DNA of 64,000 nt from Streptomyces camelliae. Lineage in GTDB: Bacteria > Actinomycetota > Actinomycetes > Streptomycetales > Streptomycetaceae. Positions within the stretch are counted from its first letter, which is position 1. Each line of letters begins with the position of its first letter. Below are positions 39,251-47,567 of this stretch, piece by piece. The notes under the pieces were generated by a model. It worked only from the letters and a program-made list of their open reading frames with translations. It was not told the DNA's origin and did not search any database. The translations under genes were made by a program, and so were the position numbers. The stretch is taken from contig NZ_CP115300.1 of the NCBI RefSeq assembly GCF_027625935.1, forward strand, positions 2,170,001 to 2,234,000, in the 5' to 3' direction.

Positions 39251-39943
39251 GTGGAGAAAGTACGCCTGCTGGTCGTGGACGACGACCCGCCGATCGCCGA
39301 CCTGGTGGCCACGGTCGCCCGGTACGAGGGCTGGGAGGCGGCCACCGCCTACTCGGGCGAGGAGGCGCTGCGCCGGGCCGCCGAGTTCCGGCCGGACATC
39401 GTCGTCCTGGACCTGATGCTGCCCGATGTGGACGGCTTCGGTGTCCTGGACCGGCTGCGCCGCTCCGGGACGATGGTGCCGGTGGTCTTCCTGACCGCGC
39501 GCGACGGTGTCGCCGACCGGGTCGCGGGCCTGACCCGGGGCGGGGACGACTATCTGGTCAAGCCGTTCGCGGTGGAGGAGCTGATGGCCCGGCTGCGCAC
39601 GGTGCTGCGCCGCAGCGCGGGTCCCGGCTTCCGGCGATCGGTACTGCGGGTCGCCGACCTGACCCTGGACGAGGACACCCGCGAGGTACGGCGCGGCGAA
39701 CGGCTGCTGGCTCTGACGCCCACCGAGTTCGAGGTGCTGCGCTATCTGATGCGCAAGTCCCCATCGGTCCTCACCAAGGCGCAGATCCTCGACCATGTCT
39801 GGGAGTACGGCTTCGGCGGCCGCTCGAACGTGGTGGAGCTGGTGGTCAGCCGGCTGCGCCGCAAGCTGGACGGGCCGGACGAGGAGCCGCTGCTGCACAC
39901 CGTGCGCGGTTTCGGGTACGTGGTCCGGCAGGCGGCCAGGTGA
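39251..39943 (+). CDS. OmpR-family response regulator
   Basis: 230 residues from GTG 39251. Receiver domain: acidic pocket VVDDDPP, phospho-acceptor Asp in VVLDLMLPDVDGFG, Thr in FLTARDG and Lys in YLVKPF. C-terminal winged helix (LTPTEFEVLRYLMRKSPSVL ... SRLRRKLDG). The GTG stop overlap with the kinase gene (39940-39943) couples the pair. The divergent flavin electron-transfer operon starts only 150 bp away and is a plausible target. Confidence 0.93.
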   Translation: MEKVRLLVVDDDPPIADLVATVARYEGWEAATAYSGEEALRRAAEFRPDIVVLDLMLPDVDGFGVLDRLRRSGTMVPVVFLTARDGVADRVAGLTRGGDDYLVKPFAVEELMARLRTVLRRSAGPGFRRSVLRVADLTLDEDTREVRRGERLLALTPTEFEVLRYLMRKSPSVLTKAQILDHVWEYGFGGRSNVVELVVSRLRRKLDGPDEEPLLHTVRGFGYVVRQAAR

Positions 39944-41373
39944 TCGGCCGGCTGCGCCGGACGTACGGCAGGCTCCGGCTCGGAACCCGGCTGGCGCTGG
40001 GCCTCGGCGCGCTGTCCCTGGTGGTGTTCGCGGTGGTCGGCACGGCCCTGACCACGTACATGCGGGACTACCTGTCGGACCAGCTCGACGCCCAGTTGGG
40101 GCTCGCCCAGGTCGCCCAGTCCAAGAGCATCGCGCAACAGGGCACACTCCAGGGCAAGAAGTACTACCGCTGGTACTACGCCGTCTACGACGTGTCGAAC
40201 GGCACCCCTGTGCTCCGCAAGCCCGAGGAGGCCTCCGACCTGCCTGGGGACGTCGCCGGCCTCACCGCCCTGGCGAAGGCGCAGATCGTCACGGGCACCG
40301 AGGTACTGCGCACCGAACACCTCGCGGGCGAGGGCGAGTACCGGCTGCGTGCCTGCGAGGTCGAGCCCGGTGTGGTCCTGGTCAGCGGCGCGCCCATGGA
40401 CGACATCGACAACACGGTACGGCGGCTGGTCACGGTCCAGGTGATCGCGTTCGGGCTCGCGCTGCTGGCGCTCGTGGTGTTCGGCCGCAGGACGCTCAGG
40501 CGCGGTCTCACACCGCTCAGCGACATGGCGCACACCGCCCACGGGATCGCCTCGCACGATCTGACCGACCCGGCGGCCCGGCTGCCGCTGCGCGCCGACC
40601 GCAAGGGCGGCGGCCCGGAGGTGGAGGAGCTGCGCACGGCCTTCAACACGATGCTGGAGCACATCGACGCCTCCCTCGCGGTGCGCGCGGAGGCCGAGCA
40701 GCGGCTGCGCCGGTTCGTCGCGGACGCCTCGCACGAGCTGCGCACCCCGCTGATGTCGGTGCGCGGCTACGCCGACCTGTTCCAGTACGCGGCCGCCAAC
40801 GAGCCCGCCGAACGCGACCGTCATCTGGCCCGCCTGCGCGCCGAGGCCGCCCGCATGGGCGTCCTCCTGGACGACCTGCTGCTGCTCGCCCGGCTGGACG
40901 CGGCCGAGGTCGAGACCCCGCTGCGGTGCGCGGACACCGACCTGACGGAACTGGTCCGCGAGGCCGCGGACGCCTTCCGCGCGGGCCACCCCGGCCACCC
41001 CCTGACCGTCGGCACCGGCACCGGCCCGCTGCGGCTGTGCCTGGACCCGGTACGGATCCGCCAGGTCCTGGACAACCTGCTGACCAACGCGGCCGTCCAT
41101 ACCCCGCCCGGGACGAAGGTGTCGGTGACGGTCTCGGCCGAGGCGAGCGGGGCGTGCGTACGGATCGCCGACGCGGGCCCCGGCGTCCCCGACGCCGACC
41201 GGGAACGGATCTTCGACCGCTTCTACCGCGTCGACAAGGCCCGCAGCAGGGACCGGGGCGGCAGCGGGCTGGGGCTGTCGGTGGCGAAGGCACTGGTGGA
41301 GGCGCATGGGGGCACGCTGGGGCTGGGGCGGGAGTTCGGTATGACGATATTTACGGTGCGGCTGCCGGCCTGA
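39940..41373 (+). CDS. Sensor histidine kinase
   Basis: 477 residues from the GTG overlapping the response-regulator stop. Two transmembrane helices (LGLGALSLVVFAVVGTALTT; IAFGLALLALVVFG) flank an extracellular sensor domain of about 130 residues, then HAMP, HisKA with FVADASHELRTPLMSVRGYA (phospho-His), and HATPase with N-box DNLLTNAAVHTPPG, G1 DAGPGVP, F-box RFYRVDKARS and G2 GSGLGLSVAK. All catalytic boxes are intact. The sensed signal is unknown. Confidence 0.93.
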   Translation: MIGRLRRTYGRLRLGTRLALGLGALSLVVFAVVGTALTTYMRDYLSDQLDAQLGLAQVAQSKSIAQQGTLQGKKYYRWYYAVYDVSNGTPVLRKPEEASDLPGDVAGLTALAKAQIVTGTEVLRTEHLAGEGEYRLRACEVEPGVVLVSGAPMDDIDNTVRRLVTVQVIAFGLALLALVVFGRRTLRRGLTPLSDMAHTAHGIASHDLTDPAARLPLRADRKGGGPEVEELRTAFNTMLEHIDASLAVRAEAEQRLRRFVADASHELRTPLMSVRGYADLFQYAAANEPAERDRHLARLRAEAARMGVLLDDLLLLARLDAAEVETPLRCADTDLTELVREAADAFRAGHPGHPLTVGTGTGPLRLCLDPVRIRQVLDNLLTNAAVHTPPGTKVSVTVSAEASGACVRIADAGPGVPDADRERIFDRFYRVDKARSRDRGGSGLGLSVAKALVEAHGGTLGLGREFGMTIFTVRLPA

Positions 41374-41409
41374 GGGGCGCGGGACTGTATCGGCATGCGG
41401 CTCCGCCGC

Positions 41410-41453
41410 GATGGGGGTCCCCCTGTTCGAGCGAAGCCGAGAACTGGGGGGAG
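41410..41453 (-). repeat. Dispersed repeat unit, second copy (intergenic)
   Basis: The reverse complement begins CTCCCCCCAGTTCTCGGCTT and continues CGCTCGAAC, almost the same as 22069-22113 inside the P450 gene. It lies between the convergent histidine kinase and phosphatase genes, where its imperfect hairpin could act as a transcription terminator or REP-like element. Confidence 0.75.
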
Positions 41454-41472
41454 CGAGCAACGGCGAAACCCA

Positions 41473-42744
41473 TCACCGGCTGTACGGCCGCGCCGCGAGC
41501 ACAGCCACATCGTCCTCCGCGTACCGCGCGTCCAGCCGCCCGAGGATGGTGTCCAGCACCTCGTCCAGCCCGTCCCCCGTGGGAAAGCGGACGGCGGCCA
41601 GCCGGGCCAGCGAGTCGTCGATGTCCTCCCCCCGCCGCTCCACCAGCCCGTCGGTGAACAGCACCAGCGTCTCCCCCACGGCCAGCGGATGCGTGGCCGA
41701 CTCGTACCCGCCGAGCCCCGTGCCCAGCGGCGGCCCCACCGGCAGGGGCAGCAGCGTGGCCTCGCCGTCCGGGGCGATGAGCAGCGGCGGCAGATGGCCG
41801 GCGCTGGCCAGCGTGACCTGGCGCCGGCCGGGGTCGACGCTGGCCAGCAGACAGGTCGCGGGCCGGCGGTCGGCCTCGCGGGCGGAGATCTCGTCCATCT
41901 GCCGCAGCACCCGGTGCGGGGGCAGATCGGCGGAGGCGATGTAGCGCAGCGAGGAGCGGTAGGCGTTCATGTCGACGGCGGCCTCCAGGCCGTGCCCCAT
42001 GACGTCGCCGACGACCAGCAGGGTCCGCCCGAAGTGCAGCCGCACGGTCTCGCACCAGTCGCCGCCGACCACCGTCTGCCGGCCGGCCGGGAGGTAGCGG
42101 ACGGCGATGTCGAGGTTCGGGTGCGGTCGTCCCGGCTCGGCGAGCAGGGCGCGCTGGAGATCGCCGGCGGTGCGGTTGACCTGTTCGTAGGCGCGCGCAT
42201 GCCGGATGTGGGAGGCGGCGCGCTCGGCGAGCACACTGAGCAGCTCGGCCTCGCCGGGGTGCAGCGGCTCTCCCGAGCGGGCCCACACCAGGGCGCCGTA
42301 CACGTCCTCCCCGCTGGTCAGCGGCGCGCACAGGGCGGCCCGGGTGCGAGGGGCGCCCGCGTACTCCCGCCAGGGCACGCTCGCCGCGTCGAGCGCCGGG
42401 GTACTCGCCTCGCGGGTCACCGCAGTGGCCCAGCGGACGTCGGGCAGCACATCGGCGTCCCCGGTGATCTCCTCGTAGCCGGAGATCGTCTGCCCGGTGC
42501 GGCGCAGTACGGCGGCGGTTCCGCCCGCGAGCCGTACGGCGGCCCGGGTCAGTTCGGCGCAGGTGGTGGGCTCGTCGAGGGTGGTGCCGATCCCGGCCAG
42601 CGCGTCACGCAGCACGGTGAGCCGCGCACCGGCGGCGTCGCCGGCCGGCGCGGCCTCCGCGGCCTCCGTGGCCCGCGTCGTCGGTGGCACCGCCTCGCCG
42701 TCGGCGGGCAGGTGCCGGCGACGAGACGGGATCCAGCGCGCCAT
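41473..42744 (-). CDS. GAF-domain SpoIIE/PP2C-type protein phosphatase
   Basis: 423 residues from ATG 42744. An N-terminal GAF domain (about 45-200, including LCAPLTSGEDVYGALVWARS) is followed by a PP2C-like SpoIIE phosphatase domain: PAGRQTVVGGDWCE, LLVVGDVMGHGLEAAVDMNA, LASAGHLPPLLI and LVLFTDGLVERRGEDIDD carry the metal-binding Asp residues. This family dephosphorylates anti-anti-sigma factors or similar in Streptomyces. No anti-sigma partner is adjacent. Its upstream side marks the left limit of the island-like region. Confidence 0.9.
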   Translation of the reverse strand: MARWIPSRRRHLPADGEAVPPTTRATEAAEAAPAGDAAGARLTVLRDALAGIGTTLDEPTTCAELTRAAVRLAGGTAAVLRRTGQTISGYEEITGDADVLPDVRWATAVTREASTPALDAASVPWREYAGAPRTRAALCAPLTSGEDVYGALVWARSGEPLHPGEAELLSVLAERAASHIRHARAYEQVNRTAGDLQRALLAEPGRPHPNLDIAVRYLPAGRQTVVGGDWCETVRLHFGRTLLVVGDVMGHGLEAAVDMNAYRSSLRYIASADLPPHRVLRQMDEISAREADRRPATCLLASVDPGRRQVTLASAGHLPPLLIAPDGEATLLPLPVGPPLGTGLGGYESATHPLAVGETLVLFTDGLVERRGEDIDDSLARLAAVRFPTGDGLDEVLDTILGRLDARYAEDDVAVLAARPYSR

Positions 42745-42800
42745 GCCCAACACCCTCACAGAATCGCAGACGGGCACGGGCCGAGCCGCTCCCGCCCAGG

Positions 42801-43002
42801 TACCACGTAATCCTGGCCGTCGTCGAGAACGCAGACCAGACGCTCCGCGCGAAGGAGGTCTGCCAGGTCCTGGACGGTTCAGAGCCCGTCACGTCGAAGG
42901 CATCCGGGACAAGCTCAAACGCGTGGTCAGCCGCGGCGTCCTTACCGAACCCGAGCCCGGCCTCTTCACGCTGCCGCAGCCTGCTCGACCCGCCCGACAT
43001 CC
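42801..43002 (+). pseudogene. Frameshifted winged-helix protein remnant
   Basis: Reading gives YHVILAVVENADQTLRAKEV CQ-type sequence up to LDGSEP, then in the next frame RHVEGIRDKLKRVVSRGVLT and EPEPGLFTLPQP. Joining the two parts across a one-base deletion near 42890 gives a continuous winged-helix domain that I have seen as short stand-alone proteins or fusions in Streptomyces, often near mobile DNA. The N-terminal and C-terminal limits are unclear. It marks the left flank of the island-like segment. Confidence 0.5.
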
Positions 43003-43008
43003 GGCAGG

Positions 43009-43821
43009 TCAAGCTTTTACGGCTTGGAGTTTGGCAACGGCCTTGGTCAGCGCTTGGTTCAGCACGCTCTGATCGAACTTGATCGTGCTGGTCGAGCCGA
43101 GCAACGACCCCTCGATCTCAACCATGCTGTTTCCGACCTGAACCACGACCAGCACGTTGTCGGATGTGCCGATCGCCGCGCTCATGGGCCATTCCATTCC
43201 GGCGCTCGCATCACCCAGCCTCGGAGCGACGAGGGAACGGAGTTCGGATGCTGTCGCGCCGTTCGCCCGCCTGCTGTAGACAGTCCGGCACGTCGAACCG
43301 GCGGTCGCCACGCTCGACACGACCTTAGTGGCGACACCTGGCGCAAAGCTGGCCACCCTCTCAGTGATCAAGGTCGTTCCCTCGTGCCCAACCAGGCCGA
43401 CCTCGGCCCAGGCCTCCGCAGTGGGCGCCTTCTTCCCGTAACCGATCGCGTTGAGCAGGCCGGCACACGGCTGCGAGTCCCCGTTCTTGATCATTCCAAA
43501 CGGACCGTCGACTGGAGGCTCGTCGCTGACCACACTGTGAAGGGCACCGGATACACCACCAGGGTTGGTGCCCCCCTGGTCATCTACCGTGAACCGTCCG
43601 TGTGGCAGGTCAGCACCGCTGAGGAGCGCCGTCTTGAGTTGAGCCAGGGACAGCGACCGCGTCGCCGTCCCTGATGCCGGAGCACCTGCAGCCGATGCCG
43701 TGGCAGTGGGTCTCGGCCCGTCCGATGGACTCCTGGTGTCGGTGGCCGATGACGCACACGCGGCAAGACTGCCAGTGCATGACACAGCCACAGCGAACCG
43801 GGCCAACCTTTTACTGATCAC
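43009..43821 (-). CDS. Putative lipoprotein of unknown function
   Basis: 270 residues from GTG 43821 with a GAGGGACTT ribosome-binding site. The signal sequence ends in the lipobox LAAC (SCTGSLAACAS), followed by a Ser/Pro/Thr-rich linker and a globular domain (SLSLAQLKTALLSGADLPHG ... TIKFDQSVLNQALTKAVAKL) with two cysteines (QPCAGL, STCRTV). The architecture resembles actinobacterial sensor-domain/LpqH-like lipoproteins such as PknH-type sensor domains, but I cannot assign a family. Base composition is lower in GC than flanking core genes, fitting acquisition. Confidence 0.75.
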   Translation of the reverse strand: MISKRLARFAVAVSCTGSLAACASSATDTRSPSDGPRPTATASAAGAPASGTATRSLSLAQLKTALLSGADLPHGRFTVDDQGGTNPGGVSGALHSVVSDEPPVDGPFGMIKNGDSQPCAGLLNAIGYGKKAPTAEAWAEVGLVGHEGTTLITERVASFAPGVATKVVSSVATAGSTCRTVYSRRANGATASELRSLVAPRLGDASAGMEWPMSAAIGTSDNVLVVVQVGNSMVEIEGSLLGSTSTIKFDQSVLNQALTKAVAKLQAVKA

Positions 43822-43964
43822 AAGTCCCTCCCCGAGATCCACCCGATCCTCAAGCAGCCAATGGCCGGTTCAAAGTGTTGTCGCAAAACCGTGACCGACC
43901 GGGACAGTGCTGGAGCGGCCCAGCTGCACCGCTTGCCTCAGCCGACTGCCGCTGCGGCTGACCT

Positions 43965-43993
43965 TGAACCGCCCCGGGTTCGGTAGAGATCTC
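43965..43993 (+). mobile_element. IS3-family-like terminal inverted repeat (solo remnant)
   Basis: TGAACCGCCCCGGGTTCGGT followed by AGAGATCTC resembles the terminal repeats of IS3-family (IS51/IS6110-type) elements, which begin TGAACCGCCCCGG and end with a GA..CTC stretch. No transposase gene or opposite end was found in the window, so this is at most a remnant of an insertion or excision. By-eye match. Confidence 0.4.
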
Positions 43994-44212
43994 AGACTGT
44001 CACCACGTCAAGCGCCAGATCGGCCCCCATAGGGGACGGTGCGGGCAAGCTCTGCCCGTAGCCGGGACCGCTTTCGGCTGCCGGCTGCGGCTGCAGTCGA
44101 CGTCCGTGATGGTGCATCACCCGTCCACTGATGACGTCTTCAGCGTTTTTACCGTGAGAGCAGTCGAGTGCCGCAAGCCCCGTGAACACGGCAAGCGCAG
44201 AACCAGTAATAA

Positions 44213-44386
44213 TCACGGTTGCCGCCAAACCCAACCAGCGACCACCAGAACTGCGACAAAAGAGACGACAAAGCCAAGGCCTAACAGAAGAGTGGCCGCC
44301 GCCTTCCATCAGAGTTTCAGATACACCATCCGAGCGCCAATTGCGACGCACGTCGCGATGAGCGCGGCGCAATAAGCATCCAGCAT
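44213..44386 (-). pseudogene. Small two-helix membrane protein interrupted by TGA
   Basis: From ATG 44386 the frame reads MLDAYCAALIATCVAIGARM VYLKL, stop (TGA at 44309-44311), then WKAAATLLLGLGFVVSFVAV LVVAGWVWRQP, stop. Ignoring the internal TGA gives a coherent small protein with two hydrophobic helices, and a TGG-to-TGA change would explain the interruption. Alternatively an overlapping frame from ATG 44309 (down to 43992, 105 residues with one hydrophobic helix) could be the real gene. The surrounding DNA is clearly less GC-rich than the rest of the window. Confidence 0.35.
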
Positions 44387-44446
44387 CGAGCACTCAGCTC
44401 CCACGCTCCTGAAGGCCCATCAATGACACTAGCCCAAAAGGTATAC

Positions 44447-44647
44447 CTAGATTACATTGATGTAAAAGTAGAGAGGCATCGCTACACAAAAGACACCGAT
44501 GATGATCAAGGTATTTCGCGCGGATCCGAATCGAGGCTCACCCGACCTCCTGGCAAGCAGATCACGAAAACCCCGCACATTAAACAGGAGGGCCACTCCA
44601 AAGCTCATGATCATGCCCGCAAGGAGGGCCGCAACAATCAAACTCAT
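44447..44647 (-). CDS. Small hypothetical membrane protein
   Basis: 66 residues from ATG 44647 with GGGGA upstream. Two hydrophobic helices (SLIVAALLAGMIMSFGVALL and TLIIIGVFCVAMPLYFYINV) flank a short basic loop (RGFRDLLARRSGEPRFGS), so an in-in or out-out hairpin topology is likely. Codon use is atypical for the genome (A/T-rich third positions), indicating recent transfer. It may be a small toxin-like or phage-derived membrane protein, but there is no evidence beyond size and topology. Confidence 0.5.
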   Translation of the reverse strand: MSLIVAALLAGMIMSFGVALLFNVRGFRDLLARRSGEPRFGSARNTLIIIGVFCVAMPLYFYINVI

Positions 44648-45089
44648 CGGGGATCCCCAGCTGCCCTGCAATAATTAGACATTTGAAACCAGTCTGGGCA
44701 AACGAATGATTTGGGAGGACATCAAGACTTGCGAGATTATCTCGCTCGATCATCGGCAATGAAAGAGGAGATGCTTCTCTCAGGCATCTGTACGGGCAGA
44801 AAAGAGAGTGCCCCACGCTCGGTCGGAAAACGGTCGCATGGGCACCCGCTTTGTCTTCAGCAGAGCCCTCAAGGGACAGACAGTAGCCTGCAACCCGTGG
44901 GCGGGCAAGCTCCTACCAACTCCCGCTCCAGTCTTCTCCATGGGTGCAGCTGCCGCCCATTGTTGTGGGTCCTCGCAATGCGATTCCCATGCCCCCAGCC
45001 CATCCAAACGTGTAGTAGTCCCCGCCCGAATTTCTTTGCCCCACGCTGAAACTGAAGCCAGCCCATGGCTGGAGAGTTGCAGAACCAAA
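44648..45089. other. Low-GC spacer without recognisable genes
   Basis: About 440 bp of mixed composition between the small membrane ORF and the nuclease-like remnant. Frames on both strands are open for over 100 codons, but the translations show no family-like motifs. No tRNA or repeat is visible. Confidence 0.4.
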
Positions 45090-45340
45090 GATCTGTCGGC
45101 CTCCGAGATGCAGCGGCTGAACGGCCTGGCCGCGGCGGCCGGTGAGGCTGGCCCAAGCGCCTGATCGTCATCACGGGCGCCGGTCTCACGCGGCCGGCGG
45201 CGGACTTCGCCGACAAGGCCAGGGCTTACACCTTCCGCCTCGACCGGGCGACAGGCCGGCTGACAGCCCTCAACTCCCGGGCTCCCGAGGCACTTCTGCC
45301 CACCGAGGCGCCTGGCGCGCGGGAGGTGGAACCCTGGTGA
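45090..45340 (+). pseudogene. Frameshifted nuclease-like (possibly Mrr-type) C-terminal remnant
   Basis: Reading gives DLSASEMQRLNGLAAAAGEA GP, then after a one-base deletion near 45153 KRLIVITGAGLTRPAADFAD, KARAYTFRLDRATGRLTALN and a final REVEPW with stop at 45338-45340. The KRLIVIT-G---T-PA--FA---- pattern resembles the end of restriction-endonuclease-like (Mrr_cat) domains, where a beta-strand is followed by a helix with A-x-x-FA. Only the C-terminal third remains. It lies 113 bp upstream of mcrB, in keeping with a defence-gene cluster. Confidence 0.4.
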
Positions 45341-45452
45341 CGGCTGGGTCGGGCGGGGACGGGCTCCGACCAGCCGTCCCGAAAGCGCGAGCGCCTCCTG
45401 AGGTCGCCCCGGGCTGCCCGGATACAAGCATGCGGAACGCGGATGATCCGGC

Positions 45453-47567
45453 ATGATGACCTTCATGACGGACCAGATGGACTTGCGCACGGCAGCAGCG
45501 GCATTCGACCGAAGTGCCGTGGCGGCGACCGAGACAGCCGCCGAGGACGAGCGCAAGCAGGTGCTGTCGCAGTTCCCCCTGGAGGAGTGGGGAACGCTGC
45601 CGCTTTCGCGCTACGCCCTGGGGCAGGCCGCGCCCTCCGGGAGCGGACCGGCGTACTGCCGGCTGATGGAGTTCGGTACCCCGAACCTCGGCAGCATCAA
45701 GGGCGGCAGCGCGGCGAAGCACATCATGTACCACCACAATTCCGGCGAGTGGCGGGTGGCCGCTCCGCTCCGCGGGATGGAGCCGCAGGAAGCATGGGCG
45801 GAGCTGCGCGGGCAGTTCGTGCGGGCCTTCGAGGGCGTGGCCGCAGGGGACTTCGAGGCCGTGGACGACCTGGAAGTGCTGCGGTTCGGTCCGACTCTGG
45901 TGACCAAGTCCCTGGCCACCTACTTCCCTGACCACTTCCTGCCCGTCTACGCCGGCGAACACCTGCGCAGGTTCGTCACTCTGCTGGGCGGCTCGGTGCA
46001 GGCCGGTGCACCCGCGTGGCACAGCAACCGGCGGTTGCTGGAACTGGTACGCGCCCGTGCGGAGTTCGCCGGATGGAGCGGGCTGGAAGTCATGAGCTTC
46101 CTGTACGAGAGGTTCGATCCGCGTCCGCAGCAGCGCAGCATCTGGAAGATCGCTCCCGGTGAGCGCGGACGGTTGTGGGACGAGTGCCGCAACGGCGGAG
46201 TGATCCGCGTCGGGTGGGACGAACTCGGCGACCTTGGCCAGTACCAGAGCGACACCGAGCTGAAGCAGGCCCTCGACGCACACTGGCCGCGCGGCAGCGA
46301 TGGCAGCCTGACGCTCGCCCGACGACTGCTGGCCTTCCGGGACCTGGAGACGGGGGACCGGATCGTGGCCAACCGCGGGACGGACGAGGTTCTGGCCACC
46401 GGTACCGTCAGCGGGAGTTACCGCTTCGAAACCGACCAGTCCGAGTACCGGCACGTCGTCCCGGTGTCCTGGGACGTCTCCCACGCGCGGAAACTGCCGC
46501 AGCCCCAGCACGGCTGGCGGTCCACCTTCGCCAAGGTCCAGCCGACACTCTTCGCCCGCATCACCTCAAGTGTCGCCGAGTCGGGCGCGGAGTCAGCGGA
46601 GCCTTACGCCGGCGGCCCCGTCACGCTGCCCGAGGATGTAGCCGGCGTACTTGAGGCGCTGAAGCGGAAGGGCCAGGTGATCCTGCACGGGCCTCCCGGC
46701 ACAGGCAAGACCCGGCTCGCGCTCGGTGCCGCCCTCGCCCTCGCCGGCCGGGCGGACGCGCTCAACTCGACGCCGGACCAGCGAGCTGCGGCTCAGGCCG
46801 AGATGCTCCGGGACGGCCGGATCCACATGGTGACCTTCCATCCTTCCTACGGATACGAGGACTTCGTGGAGGGCTTCAAACCGGACCTGAGCGCCACGGG
46901 CCCCGGCCTGACCCTGGCGCTCACCGACGGCGTGTTCCACACCCTGTGCGCCCAGGCCTCCGCCGACCCGGACGGGAAATACCTGCTGATCATCGACGAG
47001 ATCAACCGGGGCGACCTGCCGCGTATCTTCGGCGAGTTGGTCACACTGCTCGAACTCGACAAGCGCGGTCTGCCCCTCGCCCTGTCCGTCAGCAGGCGCA
47101 CCTTCTCCGTGCCGAAGAACGTGCACATCATCGGCACCATGAACACGGCCGACCGCAGCATCAGCCACCTGGACGCCGCCGTACGCCGCCGCTTCGCCTT
47201 CCTCCCGGTCGGCCCCGACCCGGACGCCGTGTCCGGCACCGTAGGCCCTCTGGACCTGGCACAGTTCTTCGAGTCTCTCAACACCCGCATCGCCCGTCAC
47301 CTCGACGCCGACCATCAGATAGGGCACGCCTACCTTCTGCGCGACGGCGAGCCGATCGCCGGCGAGGACGACCTGGCGGCCGCCTTCCACCACGAAGTGA
47401 TCCCGCTCCTGGAGGACTACTGCCTCGGCCGCGCCGACCTGCTGCACCGCATCCTCGGCAGCCTGGTCGACGAACAGTCGGGGCGCCCCGCGTTCATGTC
47501 GCCCCAGGACCTCGCCGCCGCACTCGCGACCGAGTTCACCAGCGGCGCGCCGGGCCCTGATGCCTGA
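45453..47567 (+). CDS. mcrB: McrB-type AAA+ restriction GTPase/ATPase with EVE-like domain
   Basis: 704 residues if the first ATG is used (45465 is an equally possible start). Order: an uncharacterised N-terminal domain (~35-215), an EVE/PUA-like domain (~225-365: SIWKIAPGERGRLWDECRNG, GVIRVGWDELGDLGQY, GDRIVANRGTDEVLATGTV) of the type that reads modified cytosine, and an McrB-type AAA+ domain with Walker A GPPGTGKT (413-420), FHPSYGYEDFVEGF, Walker B LLIIDEINRGDLPRIFGEL and sensor GTMNTADRS. Together with McrC it should translocate and cut DNA carrying modified bases, limiting phage or foreign methylated DNA. Overlaps mcrC by 8 bp. Confidence 0.9.
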   Translation: MMTFMTDQMDLRTAAAAFDRSAVAATETAAEDERKQVLSQFPLEEWGTLPLSRYALGQAAPSGSGPAYCRLMEFGTPNLGSIKGGSAAKHIMYHHNSGEWRVAAPLRGMEPQEAWAELRGQFVRAFEGVAAGDFEAVDDLEVLRFGPTLVTKSLATYFPDHFLPVYAGEHLRRFVTLLGGSVQAGAPAWHSNRRLLELVRARAEFAGWSGLEVMSFLYERFDPRPQQRSIWKIAPGERGRLWDECRNGGVIRVGWDELGDLGQYQSDTELKQALDAHWPRGSDGSLTLARRLLAFRDLETGDRIVANRGTDEVLATGTVSGSYRFETDQSEYRHVVPVSWDVSHARKLPQPQHGWRSTFAKVQPTLFARITSSVAESGAESAEPYAGGPVTLPEDVAGVLEALKRKGQVILHGPPGTGKTRLALGAALALAGRADALNSTPDQRAAAQAEMLRDGRIHMVTFHPSYGYEDFVEGFKPDLSATGPGLTLALTDGVFHTLCAQASADPDGKYLLIIDEINRGDLPRIFGELVTLLELDKRGLPLALSVSRRTFSVPKNVHIIGTMNTADRSISHLDAAVRRRFAFLPVGPDPDAVSGTVGPLDLAQFFESLNTRIARHLDADHQIGHAYLLRDGEPIAGEDDLAAAFHHEVIPLLEDYCLGRADLLHRILGSLVDEQSGRPAFMSPQDLAAALATEFTSGAPGPDA

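Noticed and set aside
43992..44309. 105-codon minus-strand frame with one hydrophobic segment
   Set aside because: Overlaps the two-helix ORF in another frame, has no ribosome-binding site and a low-complexity tail; kept only as an alternative.
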